Assembly (NCBI GenBank): GCA_009602735.1
Contig: WELA01009966.1
Location: forward strand, 562,424-605,537
Reading direction: 5' to 3'
DNA: 43,114 nucleotides
Source of the DNA: Mesotaenium endlicherianum
Taxonomy: Eukaryota > Streptophyta > Zygnematophyceae > Zygnematales > Mesotaeniaceae
Shown: piece after piece, positions 32,070 to 43,114 of the stretch
How positions within the stretch are numbered: position 1 is the stretch's first letter
Layout: each line of letters opens with the position of its first letter
Translations under genes and position numbers: made by a program
Notes under the pieces: model-generated
The model's database searches: none
The model's input: the letters and a program-made list of their open reading frames with translations, nothing else
What the model was told of the DNA's origin: nothing

Positions 32070-33958
32070 ACACGCATGCTCGTACGTGCAGGAAACATCT
32101 TGTGCTTCTATGGTCGCAAATACAGCAGATCACTGGTTGTTTTTGTGCTGATGCTGGGCCATGTAAGAGATCCACTCATGTGACTTCTTCCCAAGGAAAG
32201 AACTGGCTGTAGCATGAACTTTGGAGCCCAGTATTAGCCATAAGGGGCTACGCTCTCGTCCCATGAAAGGCTGGACCAGATTGCGAATGCCGTCATATTG
32301 AGGCAGATTCCCCAACATGCCTGTGTTGGCCTACATCAAGAGGCCCCCTGCTGGGGGGGGCTGCCTCAGCTCGATGTGCTTGCTCAGAGGCACTCGCCTT
32401 GCAGACAAACGTTCGACATGCACAAATTTGTGCAAGGTCCCCTTCTCCCAACAAGCTCCCACCTTGTTGCTGCTCCCTCTCTGTCCTTACGGCAATTGTT
32501 GGCGCGTATGATGCTCTGAGAGTTTGTGCGTGCTTGATCTTAGAGCAGAGCCATTACATGTAAGGGTCTGGGGAGCGGGGGGGAGGGGTGGGGACGGGGG
32601 GAGTGGTGGGGTGGAGTGGAGGGTGGCAGCGTGTGGAAGATATGTACTATTGTGCACAAACTGGGACCACCTCCTCTTTCGAGGTTGGGCGCTCTCAAAG
32701 ACACAACCTTAGCGTCAAAAAAGAGTTCTGCTACCAAAACGCCCCCTCCCTTCCCCCCTTCCTCTCTCTTCTCCCTCTGGGCCCAAAACCCCTTTTGGGG
32801 AGCTCAACTAACAGCAGCAGCAGCTGCAGCAGTTGCAGCCTGATGTGTCTTGCGGTGCCAGGAAGAGTCAAGGCTATGCAGAAGTGGAGTGGTCGGAGAT
32901 CAGGGGCTGCAGCAACGGAAATGGAGCAGCATGCACTAGTGCTGAGCTGTCCCCTTGTATTCTTGCATGGCACCGGGTAGGCAGTTGCTGTCAAGTTGGT
33001 TTCAGTCTTGCTATAGTGCCTGAAATAATGTTTCAAAAGAGGCGGCTGGGGAACGAGGGGTACTAGCTAGGCACTTTGGACATCCTTTAAGTTCTGGCCC
33101 CGAATTGTCTGCAAGCTTTCTTGATTTTGCTGCTTTTTTTCGTAATGTTGTCAAATGGCTTTGTGTTGTGTTGTGAGTGCTAGACAACCTTGATGTTGAT
33201 TTCTCTGGTAGACTTGGCCCCTTGGTATGCATACGACAAATATGTCCCAAGTGCATCACTAGAGGACCGGGACCATGTACCGCTCACATCTTCAGCGCTT
33301 GCCTTGATGCACCGATGTTCAATTCTTCTCATATATTACCTCACTGCTGTTATGACTCACCTTTCCACTACCTCAACGCATGCGCACAAAACGTTCAGGG
33401 TAACCAAGACTTCTGCCCTATGCATGAGCATAGTTCTGCTTCTATGAAGCCATGCAAGCTGTCTAAGCAAGGTGCAGGCATTGTCAAGATATATGCGCTG
33501 AGAGGATTGAGTTTATTGATCCGTGAATGTTAATTTGGCCGGAGCAGCTACTGTCATGATATTATTTGTGCAGGCACCGGTTCTATATGTGACTAGTCCT
33601 GCTGACTAGCTCAGCTGCTGGCAGCAGTACTGAATGGCTGATATTGATCACAAGAAAGAATGCGTGGTTACATATTCAGAATGGCTTGCTTAAGAGTAAC
33701 CGTCCATAATGGACAAGACTGGCCGCACCCTCCCCAAGTTTGCCACAGAAACGAGTTTCTTAGAGAAACTACGGTAACGTACATCTGCATGCGCGTCCAC
33801 AATTTGGGAGCTCCATAAACTAGGACCTTTCATATTCTAGGATGTCACTAATGAACAACCGGTGACTCCGGCCGGCTCGAGCAGTTTGGAAGTGAACACC
33901 TTGCATGAGATGTCTCCAATCGTAAAGCTCCCCAGCCATTACTACCACACTCGACAAC
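31154..33958. other. Unresolved region with coding-like plus-strand fragments
   Basis: No recognised gene. Some plus-strand stretches have coding-like text next to plausible splice sites: about 31217-31295 (VIEQIAGSLFHLGLQAKLSA), 31344-31500 (LLDTRVGDTYHLLKQSRLCF), 31509-31640 (ARAAVLGGGLSPSAISSWAK), 32350-32430 (LPQLDVLAQRHSPCRQTF) and 33210-33310 (APWYAYDKYVPSASLEDRDH). They do not join in phase under any splice scheme I tried. They could be a fast-evolving gene or remains of one. TTACA at 33668-33672 (TGTAA on the minus strand) probably ends DUS1L. Confidence 0.35.
32012..32068. repeat. (CG)n(CA)n compound microsatellite
   Basis: About eight CG units followed by about twenty CA units, a purine-pyrimidine alternation that can adopt Z-DNA. 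It lies in the unresolved region right of the inverted-repeat element. Confidence 0.75.
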
Positions 33959-36900
33959 TCAAGCGCACAACTCTTCCTGCCTTCGGCTTGCGGGCGCACG
34001 CTTCTCCTCCCTGTCACCATCCCCCTTCTGGCCGGTCCCGCCCGCTGCAGGCCCCTGTGGCGACGCAAGCTCCCCGCTACCAGCAGCAGCTGCAGTCACA
34101 GCGGCACCACCAGCAGCAGCAGCAGCAGGCGCAGGAGCAGCCGTGGTGGCGATGTGCTGCTGCAGCCGGTGGCCCGTGTCGGGGAGCGGCTTCAGGGCGG
34201 GGTTGGCCGCGTTGCGCTGCGCCATCTCGCGCACGAGCCCCTTGAGCCACGCGGGGCTGATCTTGGGCTCCTTGTTGAGCCGCTCGCGCAGGTCCGGGTG
34301 CACGCGGAACCACGGCCCCAGCTGGCGGTGCACGTGCGCGCGGATCATGCGCAGCGGCACCGGGTACCTCTCGCACAGCTCCAGGTACTCCAGGATCAGC
34401 ATTATCTGGTCCACGACAGGGGCCGTCGCCGCCCCCTCCTCCTGCCCCCGGCCCCCCCCTTCGCCGGCACACGGCTCCCCGGCCACCTCGCTCGCGCGGC
34501 TTCCCTCTGCCGTCGCCACCTGTCCCTGCCCCTGCTCCTGGCCCTGCCTCTCCCCCTGCTCCTGCTCCTGGCCCCGCCCCTCAAGCGGCGCCTGGGCCAC
34601 CTCCGCAGCTCGTTCAGCTACCAGCGCTGCAGCTCCGCCCAATGCCTCCTCCTTGAGTGCACCTGCGCTTGGGCCGTTGGAGGCCCCCGGCGCGCCAGGT
34701 GCTACGCTATGTGCAGCAGCAGCAGCAGCAGCACCTCCGTCCCCACAACGCCGGCTATCTCCTCCACCTAGTCCATGGTCACCCTGCTGGCCTGCTCGCC
34801 CCCCGCGTGCATGCCCGCCTGCAGCTCTCCCTCCCTCCTCCTCCGCCGGCCTGGCCTGCTCCACATCCCCCCCCCCGTCCTGCTCGTCGCACTCGCCGGG
34901 CATGCGGTGGCCCGCAAACAGCGCGGGGTTCCCCAGCAGCGACTCGGCCGACATAACGCCGTCGGCACCCGTCACGCGCATGCACTCATCCGCGTCCTCG
35001 CGCCAGCGCACGTTGCCGTTGGCGATCACGGGGATGCGCACCGCCTGCTTGACGGCACGGATGACCTGCCAGTCGGCGCGAATGGCGCGCCCGTTCTTCT
35101 GGTCGCGCGTGCGCCCGTGCACGCCCAGCAGGGAGCATCCGGCGCCCTCCAGCATGCGCGCATACGCCAGCGTGTCGTCCAGGCTGGGGAACATGCGGAT
35201 CTTGCACGACACCGGGACCGCCAGGTTGGCGGCCAGGCTGGCGACGAGGCTGCGCACGAGCGGCAGGTTGTCCATCAGGAACGCGCCGTAATTCCCGCGC
35301 CGCGCGATCCGCTGCGGACACCTGGCACACACGCCGACAGAGCGGGGCACGGTCGCTCCGAAATGATTGTCAGTCTCCACATCCATTGATGGTATTGACG
35401 TCCACGTAGCTTCACTTTTATGTCTCACCATTTACAATGATAAGGACGGCGATGGAGACACTGATCCAAGAGCAAATTATAGGTTCTGTTCCCGGAATGG
35501 CCCCCCTGACAAGAATGAAGAGGGAGGAATGAAATGTACATTGTTTCTCTGCCCCTCTGCGAGCCCCAAAATCTCTCTTTTCATTCTGCTCCCTAACTTC
35601 CCAGGGTCTATTGTAGGATGACCTCCTATGATCTAAATTTCAGGAGGCGGGGGGCTCAAAGAAGAAGAAAAGGTCTCCCCCGCCACTCCTTTATCTGCAT
35701 GAGTAAGATAGAGGGAGGCAGACTTTTGTGCGTAAAGTTAATATTTACAGGTACACGAAGAAACACCCAAAGCAAAGGCAGCCTTTTGGGTCAGGTAATT
35801 TGACGGCCGCCCAGAACACAACCGTAATAGCTCCTACACAAGCTCGCTGTCATACGTATTACATTGGACTGGCACACGAGGTGTGCACAGTCACAAGCTA
35901 AGCTCGGGACTTGCCGACTTGATGTGTACACGTATACGTCCAGGCTAGGCATTAGAGGGGTGAGGGTTTGATGCAAGTCAACACACACAAGAAGAGAAGC
36001 CACCCTCCCATGGCGCGCGCACAGGGAAGGCACAGCCTACTGCAGATGGACAGGGCGCGTGGCGCCCAAGCGACACGTGGCGCTGTGTGGCTTGTGCAAG
36101 TGCCTGGCCCCGGGTGCAGACTAACACGCCCTGTGTGTGCGCAGCACCACAGACTCCAGTTGGTCAACAAGAGCCTCCGGGCCATCGTGTCCATTAATGG
36201 TATCCCAACTCTCCCATGATACCGAAGGAGCATGATCCACGTTTGAACGGGAACCAGGACGCTCACATGAGGCCCCGCTCGCATCTCTCAGAGTGAAAGT
36301 TACCCGAGGCGGGTGCATGCGCCATCGAGCGGGTGCATGCACGCACGCGACACAATAAAACCTCTTGCTACACCCCTGGTTCCACACCGTGACCCTCCTG
36401 GCACCCCCACAAGAGCAGTAGAGCGGAGAAGCAACACAGCCAGCGTGCCCCCCCACAGGAAAGAATCGCAAACAAGCCTGCACATCATGCTCGTCGCTGA
36501 CTCTCTCCCTCCCCCTACCCCTACCCCCTGTCCCTCCCCTCTCCACGCCCTCCCCCCCCCCTCCTCCGAGCTCTCCCTTGGGTGCACTCAAATTTAGGAA
36601 ATAATTTCCTGCTGTACAAGCCGCTTGGAGAGGAGAGGGCGCACAAGCACTTCACAGCAACGACCCTGCGGGATGCTTCCTCGCATCAATGACAGCGCCA
36701 TCTCTCTTCCGTCTACTGCCCACAGCAAGGAAGGCGCCCACACGTCCTGGATTGGAGCTGGGCTCAAATGAGAGCGAGCACCTGTCTCTTAGGGCTGCAG
36801 TAGGTTGAAACTAAAACGCAAGGGGGGGGGGCAGGGGGGGGGGTGGTGTCAGTCAATAAGGCCAGCCGTGGGGGCCAGCAGTAGGGGCATGGTTGACTAA

Positions 36901-38757
36901 GAAGGAGGTATGGTTTGAGAAGGAGGTGCAAGGCAGAGGGGCACGCTGCCCACCCCAGGTTGATGTCCACGTAGTCGCAGACGGGGGCCACCAGCTGGGC
37001 CGCCGCCAGGAGCGTCTCGGGGTTGTTGGCACAGAACTGCACAAACAGGGGCCGATCCTCCTGCACCCCCAGGGGAGCCCACGTCTGGAGAGCTTAGGAC
37101 CTCCCGGCACTCTACCCAGGGGCCCAACTGGAGACTGCCTGCTACACCCTCTCAGTGCTCAGGTGCCAAGGATTCCAGCCCCCCTCCTCGACGTTTTGGT
37201 GCCACCCTGCCCTGCCAAATCCCTGAGCCCTTGGCCTAGCCTTCGCCCCACCTGGCCCAGTGCCCTCGGTATATCCTAGTCAGACAGGAGCGCTTGCAGA
37301 AGCAGAGCCCACAGACAGGCCATGACGCGCTTCTCGGTTACCCCAGCCTCCCGTGCCCATCAAAATCCGCCTTCGCATTCTCCTTCTGACTGGCAGTATG
37401 CCCCTGGGCCGGGGCCTCCGCGCAGTCCGGCCATGGCTGCTCGCTCCCTTCGGCACACGACGCGACGCTGACGCAATGTGCCGAAGGTGCACTCCCCCCA
37501 TGCAGGCCTTGCGAGCACTTGCGAGTCCTGGGAGCTCGCCAGGTGGCACAGACTTGAATGCACCCGCACTGGATCGCACCCGTATCGGCAATCTCTGAGG
37601 CATGCTGCCGTCCGTAAGTAAACAAGAAAACCGCACCGAGTGTATGCCAGCCACTATTCCAACGGAAAATACTCAACCAGGATGACCTCCCAATGTCAAA
37701 AGAACACATGGCAAATATACCAACAATGCATCTGCTCGGCTCCCCCTTCAGCCTGGGAGGAGGCTGGTGGCCTATCAGGTTGCGTTTTCTCTAGGTCCTC
37801 AGGAAGTTGAGCGTGCTTGGGTTTAAAAAGAAGCGTACGTAGGTTTTGTTCCGCTTCTGCTTCTTTGCAGCCCCATTGATCAGCCCTTGGCCATCTGATC
37901 AGCCCTCAGTCTTGTTGTCATGCAAGAAGCCTGAGATGACTTTATGGAGCAAGAAAGTAGTAGAGCAAGCAGAGTAAATGCAGGGTAGTAGATGGGCGAG
38001 AAACATGAAGTGGTAAATCAACATCCTTAGGCGTCGCATGAAGGATGTTTAACAAACAAACAGCTGCCATGTCATGCTATCTCCTGCCTAGCCTTTCCTC
38101 GTCCCACTCGACTCCCAAGCCAAAAAAAAAAGGCTAGGCAAGCCCACACAGGAGACATTCATCCAAGATTTAATGGACAGCTTAGGATCTGATGACTGCC
38201 CCAGTGGTACAGAGTGAAGCTCAAATACGACCGCTTCCTCAAACGATGGGGGAAGGAGTAAGAAACCATTTGCCTCCCTTGCAGTTCCTTCATGAATTTC
38301 CTGCTCTACATCAGTAAATGTGAGTTGGGAAAAGGGGGAAGTGTGCGAGGAAGGCAAGACTCACAGGACAAGTAGTGAATTCTGTTCGGTATTTCACGTT
38401 TTCAGCAAAGAGCCTGCTGTGTAACATGGGCGTGTAGGCTGCCTCAGCACCGTACTTTCTGCAGAGTAATCTGAAGGGCAGCTCAGATTGGTCTACCATA
38501 GGAGCAACGTGATACCTTGGCGATCCCAACTTTCTAAAGTACGCCCAAGCTGCATCTATGTGACTGCTGTCTGGCAAGCTGGAAGGTACACTGGGAATAG
38601 AAGCACTCTCAAGGAGGGGAGATGCTAGGGCTGTAGCAGCAGCTTCGTCAACAGCAGTCTCCTCCGCAGTGGGCACGCGCTGTCTCTTTGCTAGCGTGCC
38701 GTCCGGACTCTCTGGACCTGCTGACCGAGTGGCTTCTCCGCCGCTGCCTAAGGCCAT
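33959..38757 (-). CDS. DUS1L: tRNA-dihydrouridine synthase, DUS1L type, with a long low-complexity insert
   Basis: Flavin enzyme that reduces uridines 16/17 in the tRNA D-loop. Exons 38757-38365, 37060-36954 and 35321-33959 keep phase and give 620 residues (human DUS1L has 473). Motifs in order: KLGSPRYHVAPMVDQSELPF, YTPMLHSRLF, EDRPLFVQFCANNPE, YVDINLGCPQRIARRGNYGA (catalytic Cys168, at the second exon junction), SCKIRMFPS, GVHGRTRDQK, PVIANGNVR and MSAESLLGNPALF. Residues ~310-468 are an Ala/Gly/Gln/Glu-rich insert with no counterpart that I recall; the helical domain then resumes (QIMLILEYLELCERYPVPL). A low-complexity Ala/Gly C-terminus follows. An earlier in-frame ATG at 38823 would add 22 residues resembling a mitochondrial leader. 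The insert might hide an unrecognised intron. TGTAA (minus strand) at 33672-33668. Diverges from the synthase gene. Confidence 0.94.
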
Positions 38758-39632
38758 GGTGGCAGTAGAGTATGACTTCTGTATGCAGTTCAGGGATGTA
38801 AAGCGAAGGGATCTTACAATCATTTAATATTGGAAGGCCCACATCAAAAGAAAAAGTAATCCAGCTCCCTGGCCACGATCAGCATCACATACCAAAATAG
38901 TCCTCTATAAAGCCGATCATGGGCACTGCATGTAAGAAATCGATCTTTGATGCACTAGCGCCCGCACTGCTACACAAACAATGGGAAGATAGCGCGCTGA
39001 GGGCGGACGACATGCGCAGTACAGACGATGCACCTTACAAACTATACCGCCGTATCATGCAATGGCGCTCTCTCAGGACATGCAGTCGGGACAATCGTCC
39101 CTGTATAATTTCCGCTTCCATCTGAGCAAATCCGCATGTTCGATTCCGACTCCGGCTAGCAGAGGCCGACTGTGCCGAAGATCATACGCATGTTGGCTCT
39201 GATGGTTGGTGTTGGAGGGTGTTGGATGGTGTTGGATGGTGTTGGATGGTGTTGGACGCGTTGTGCCACTTCGATTGTCGGTTGTTCTTACTGAGCCAAT
39301 GGAAACGACTGGAAGGCCTAAGAAGAACGTCGTTGACCTGGAAGATCGTGGAAGATAAAATATCCAAATTACTTTGTACGGAAGTTGTGAGCTGCTGCAA
39401 GCCTTTCATGCACCCTCATATAATGCCTCTCGTGACCTCTGTTGGCATTGGTTGGCCTCAAACGGTTCGTGCGCGTCTGCCTGTGCCCTGCTGCTGCTGG
39501 TGTTCTGGAATATGCACCTCTCTATTCAAGGAGCTCCTGCAGTGCCTCATTCAGAGTTCTCTCTGTCATTTACTCGTCTTCGACAGAAGGTTTGCTGGTC
39601 CAGAAACACTTCCTGTTTGAGGAGCTAAAGTT
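38758..39632. other. Divergent intergenic region DUS1L-indole-3-glycerol phosphate synthase
   Basis: About 875 bp between start codons. Contains a short tandem repeat of GTTGGATGGT at about 39207-39256 and otherwise no recognised element. Confidence 0.5.
39207..39256. repeat. Tandem GTTGGATGGT decamer repeat
   Basis: Four to five copies of a 10-bp unit (GTTGGATGGT with GTTGGAGGGT and GTTGGACGCG end variants), about 380 bp upstream of the synthase start codon in a divergent promoter region. Confidence 0.65.
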
Positions 39633-42488
39633 ATGGCCGCTGCTCTTGCGCCTCAGGTGCTTCTCAGTCCAGGGTTGTCGTCCTCTGTTTCTTCTCACAG
39701 CTTAGAGACCCCTGCGTCAAGAAGAAGTATTGCATGCAGAAGTTCCTTGGATCAGAGGCTGACTCGCTCCTTGATTTCATCACAGTCGGATCATAAGCTA
39801 GTGGCTGAGCCCATCCATTCTGCATGCAGAAGCCGCAGTGTTCGTCGACCCGCCCGCTGCCAGGCCCAGGAGGTGAGGGCCCTTCTCATGTAACTTCCAT
39901 GTGGCAATAATCAACAGAGGAAGGTCGTGCCCAATGAGGGATAGTAGTACGCACTAGGTGGTGTCTGAGAGCGAGGCCTTTCTGTGAATGTGTCGTATCA
40001 GGATAGGAGCATGGAGGGCTGTTTCCAAGGTGATCTTAGGCATTCAGGTCGGTCACTAACCTTGGGCTTCGTAGTTCACACACATTTCAGTGTGTTCATC
40101 CCGTTGATCACGAATGCAGTAGGGAGTAGTAGGGAAGCTAACCTACAGCAATTGCTGTTGCTGCAAGAGGCACTGGGCTGACAAGGGATTGTAGGCCCAC
40201 CATAGCAGATGATGCCTCCCCTTATAGTGCACCACCTGACCCTCAGTTTCGCTTGCCCTGTAGCAGCTTCTGTTGCTTCTGTTCACAAAAGAAGGATAAC
40301 TGCCGTAGAAGCTTCGTTTGGAAAGTGGTTGCCATATAGTGATGCTTGTGGGGCTTTGTACTTGATCAAATTGCATGTCATGCTCTAGAGCCTCAGTGCT
40401 CTTGGAGAGGCTCTGTAGATTGTTCAAGTCCCCACGCCTCACTGGGTGTTTGTGCCTCTCACCGCTGCTCACGACTGCAAGCATATCGCTCGTCGCTACA
40501 AGGCATGGTGCTGATATTCACACGTTTGAATGTGATAACCATACATATGACCAACTCTAAACGGCACATATTGCGGCAATCAGAGAGGGCCGGTGCTTCT
40601 GCTATGGATCTGCACCTAGGGTCCTCGTCAGCTTTTACAAAGCATAGCTCGTTGCAGGAGAGGAAGGGTCGAAGACTCCATGGTAGCTTCTTCACGGGAC
40701 AAAGAATGCATGTCAGCCATGGGCTGACTGTCCCTGATGATGCGTGCAGTCAGTGTGACGCTGTGCAAGAAGAGGGGAGGGAAGTAGGCAGCTACGGGGT
40801 GTCTTGGTTCCCACAATTTTTCTCTGCCCTGTCAGCACAGACCAGCTTGGAGCCTGCAGCCTGCTCGGGGTGTCACCCTCCCTTGCCAACTGCTTCTCGG
40901 CTGCAGAAGCCTTTCATGGCTGGGTGTGCCTCTGGTTTCACGCGGGTGGTCTAGTGTTACTAGGCACGAAAGCGACGGGTCTAGACGTTGACCGCATATA
41001 TGAAGAGGAAGAGGGGGAAGAAAGGTACCAGCAGGCCTGCAAGAGAGAGCCTGCGCCCTGAACGGCTCCACGTATGCCAGAGAGTTATCTGGAAGTTGAA
41101 GCTCTGGTCCCATGGGGCAGGGGCAGAGTGCTCCCTCTCAGACTTCCTCGGGCTGCAGAAGGGCTCTGGGCAGAGGGTTTCAGCTGCCGCCCCGAGCCAA
41201 ATGCTCAAATGGCAAGGGGGGCTGAGGTAGGAACTGTTGGGAGAGTTGTGGCTCCTGCTTTCTTGCACTTTTGGAGTTGATTCTCCGGGAAGCTAGGCCC
41301 ATTGCTCGTCTCAAGCACCTGTCACCGGCTGCACGAGAGCCTGTGGGTAGGACGTCCGTTCCGTCGAATCCCCCTTCTTCTTGTCAGTGGCAACTTTGAG
41401 AACAGGAGCGTCACACACGCCTTTGCGCACACGCATCCCTCCCCCACGCTGTCCTGTCAATAGTACGTGCAGCCAGGTCAGCCCTGAGGACGGTGTCTGT
41501 GGACCTGCCTGTGCTCATGCATACGCTTGACAGCTCTCGTCGAAGAAACCTACTGCCGGGGAAGCCTTGGGGCCACCAGTCTCTCTTGTCTCGCAGTCGC
41601 CTGCTCAGAGCACCAGGGTTTCCCCTGAACGATCGCAAGCTCCCACACTAACACCCCCCCCCCCTAACCAGTCACCCTCAACTCTCTCCTTCTTCTTTCT
41701 CTCACTCTCTTTTTCAAACTTGATAGCCCGAAACATGACAGAGCGAGTGCTGTGCTTCTTTGGGTCCAGAACCCCCTGGCCTCAGCTCGAACGTGCACAC
41801 CTTGCCTACTCCAGCACCTCACCTCAACAACACACACGAGCATTGGAATATTACGACCTCACACAGCTCGGAGTTGCTGCCTTGTCACTCTCCATCTGTT
41901 TGTCTCTGGCTTCGTCTGACCCCGTCGCTCTCCCCCTCTCTCTCCCCAAATCACCCCCCCTCCCCGCCCGCGCCCGTGCCTCGGCAGGGCGAGAGCTCAT
42001 CAACGAGCCCAGCAGGAGCGGCCGAGGGCCAGGCAGGCGCGCCACCTGTCGCCCCCCCGGTGAGCGACTGGCTGGACTTCAACATGGAGCAGCGCGTGCC
42101 CAACAAGCCCCCCGGGTGGGAGGAGGAGCTGGAGAAGCGCAAGCAGGCGAGCATCCAGGCGCGGCAGGGCGTGAGCATCCGCCGGAGGCCCCCCAGCGGG
42201 CCCTCCAGCCACGCCGTGGGCCCCTTTGAGTTCAAGATCGTGATCGACGACAGCGTCCCACGCAACATCCTGGAGGAGATCGTGTGGAACAAGGACGGCG
42301 AGGTGGCGAAGATGAAGGAGAAGATGCCGCTGCACACGCTGATGACGGGCATCGCCGGCGTCGCGCCCGCGCGCGACTTTGTGGGCGCGCTGCGGGAGCG
42401 CGCCTCGGCGACGGGCGTGCCCGCGCTCATTGCGGAGGTCAAGAAGGCGTCGCCCAGCAAGGGCGTCATCCAGCCCAATTTTGACCCC
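39633..42488 (+). CDS. Indole-3-glycerol phosphate synthase, plastid-targeted, 3' part beyond window
   Basis: Closes the indole ring from CdRP in tryptophan synthesis; in plants and algae the enzyme works in the plastid stroma. Exon 1 39633-39872 encodes 80 residues of Ser/Arg/Ala-rich, acid-poor leader (MAAALAPQVLLSPGLSSSVS...), a chloroplast transit peptide, with donor GTGAGG. Exon 2 41988-42488 (167 codons, phase 0 at both ends) encodes a linker, the N-terminal helix (RNILEEIVWNKDGEVAKMKE), ARDFVGALRERA and the start of the barrel with the active-site motif LIAEVKKASPSKGVI, ending NFDP before donor GTGAGT. Most of the (beta/alpha)8 barrel is missing and must lie right of 43114. The 2.1-kb first intron might hold further exons, but the phases join without them. 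Exon 2 is far richer in third-position GC than exon 1. Confidence 0.93.
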
Positions 42489-43114
42489 GTGAGTTGGCGC
42501 CACCTGGCACGCCTCGGGCCCCGCGGACTCCAGCCCTGTGTGTTGGTCGACTCCGCCACCCGGCATACTTTTGACTGTGCACGCCGGTGCTGACCCTGGC
42601 CCCAGCGTCGTGCCCACCTCGACTGTGCGCGCTGGCCAAGCCCACTTCAGTCTGTCGTCAAGAACGCATCTGCCCCAAAGCCCAATGCAAGGGGTCCGAA
42701 AAGCCCTCGTGTCCGATCGTTGTATCGTAGGTGGCGTTGAGATGCGCGTGCGCGAGCGCTCTACAAAGACTGCGAGGAGTCTCAGGGGGGCTTAGGGTTT
42801 TTCCCCATGCAGATACGGGCTATATGCTGCTCAGGCGAGTTGCCCACGAGGTATGAGAAGGGCAGTGGGCTCTCAAGTTGATGCGATGAGCGAGCATAGA
42901 GTGTGTGATGTGAAGCGGGGGGACTCTGTGACTCGACTCTGGTGGAGGGACTCGTTGGTGTGAGGGAGGGTCTGGCGGGGTGCGTTAGCGCGCCAGCTTA
43001 CGTCAGTTGTGTTGCCAGCTGGTGAAGACAGTACAGTACATGCACAGCGAGATTGGCCGTCAGCTTGGCGGTCAGTTCCCTCACGGGAGTGATCTCCCCG
43101 GGGGGGGGGGGGGG
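42489..43114. other. Intron of the synthase gene running to the window edge
   Basis: Begins with the GTGAGT donor of exon 2. No following exon (expected to continue with the second barrel strand) is visible before the end. The window ends in a G homopolymer and begins with G-rich text, suggesting hard-to-sequence edges. Confidence 0.6.

Noticed and set aside
34143..35291. Long plus-strand open frame (382 codons) opposite DUS1L
   Set aside because: It is the GC-rich antisense of DUS1L exon 3; the minus-strand frame carries all the enzyme motifs.
39120..39170. TGTTCGATTCC, T-loop-like sequence
   Set aside because: No pairing acceptor stem or anticodon arm was found around it.
41760..41987. 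Upstream part of the open frame leading into the synthase exon 2, as a coding start at 41760
   Set aside because: It is Pro/Ser-rich pyrimidine tract ending in a splice acceptor (CTCGGCAG); the transit-peptide exon at 39633 joins in phase and gives a proper N-terminus.

Overview
This is nuclear DNA from a eukaryote, most likely a chlorophyte green alga. Genes are cut into many small GT-AG exons by introns of 70 bp to more than 2 kb, and simple repeats are abundant. The protein set fits a photosynthetic eukaryote: a TGD5-like glycine-rich plastid-envelope protein and an indole-3-glycerol phosphate synthase with a plastid-type leader sit beside mitochondrial genes (PAM16, ATP11/ATPAF1), TAF10, DUS1L and DDRGK1. 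TGTAA, the usual green-algal polyadenylation signal, follows several stop codons. No species can be named from the sequence alone.

Layout: PAM16 (-, 358-1803, 3' part beyond the left edge); DDRGK1/UFBP1 (+, 3000-9525); class I fructose-bisphosphate aldolase (-, 16388-10107); TGD5-like gene (+, 17205-18150); TAF10 (-, 21965-19202); ATP11/ATPAF1 (+, 23104-24681); an unrecognised, apparently broken minus-strand gene (26975-25360); a 3.9-kb element with ~1.09-kb inverted arms (27222-31153) enclosing a two-exon gene of unknown function (-, 29189-28276); an unresolved stretch with coding-like fragments (31154-33958); DUS1L (-, 38757-33959); and plastid indole-3-glycerol phosphate synthase (+, 39633 onward, running off the right edge). 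I rebuilt exon structures by matching splice sites and reading phase to conserved protein motifs; total lengths and frames close exactly for DDRGK1 (323 aa), aldolase (375 aa), TGD5-like (85 aa), TAF10 (133 aa), ATP11 (225 aa) and DUS1L (620 aa).

The recognised genes alternate -,+,-,+,-,+ and -,+, forming four divergent pairs with 0.8-1.2 kb between start codons. They do not form one pathway: they cover mitochondrial import and ATP synthase assembly, ER UFMylation, sugar metabolism, plastid lipid transfer, plastid tryptophan synthesis, transcription initiation and tRNA modification.

Most striking findings: (1) a 6-nucleotide microexon in the aldolase gene that encodes Val-Glu and so supplies the catalytic glutamate; skipping it would keep the frame but remove that residue. 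(2) The long inverted-repeat element with an enclosed spliced gene. (3) A PAM16 first coding exon holding only the start codon. (4) Third-codon-position GC that rises from 5' to 3' exons within single genes.
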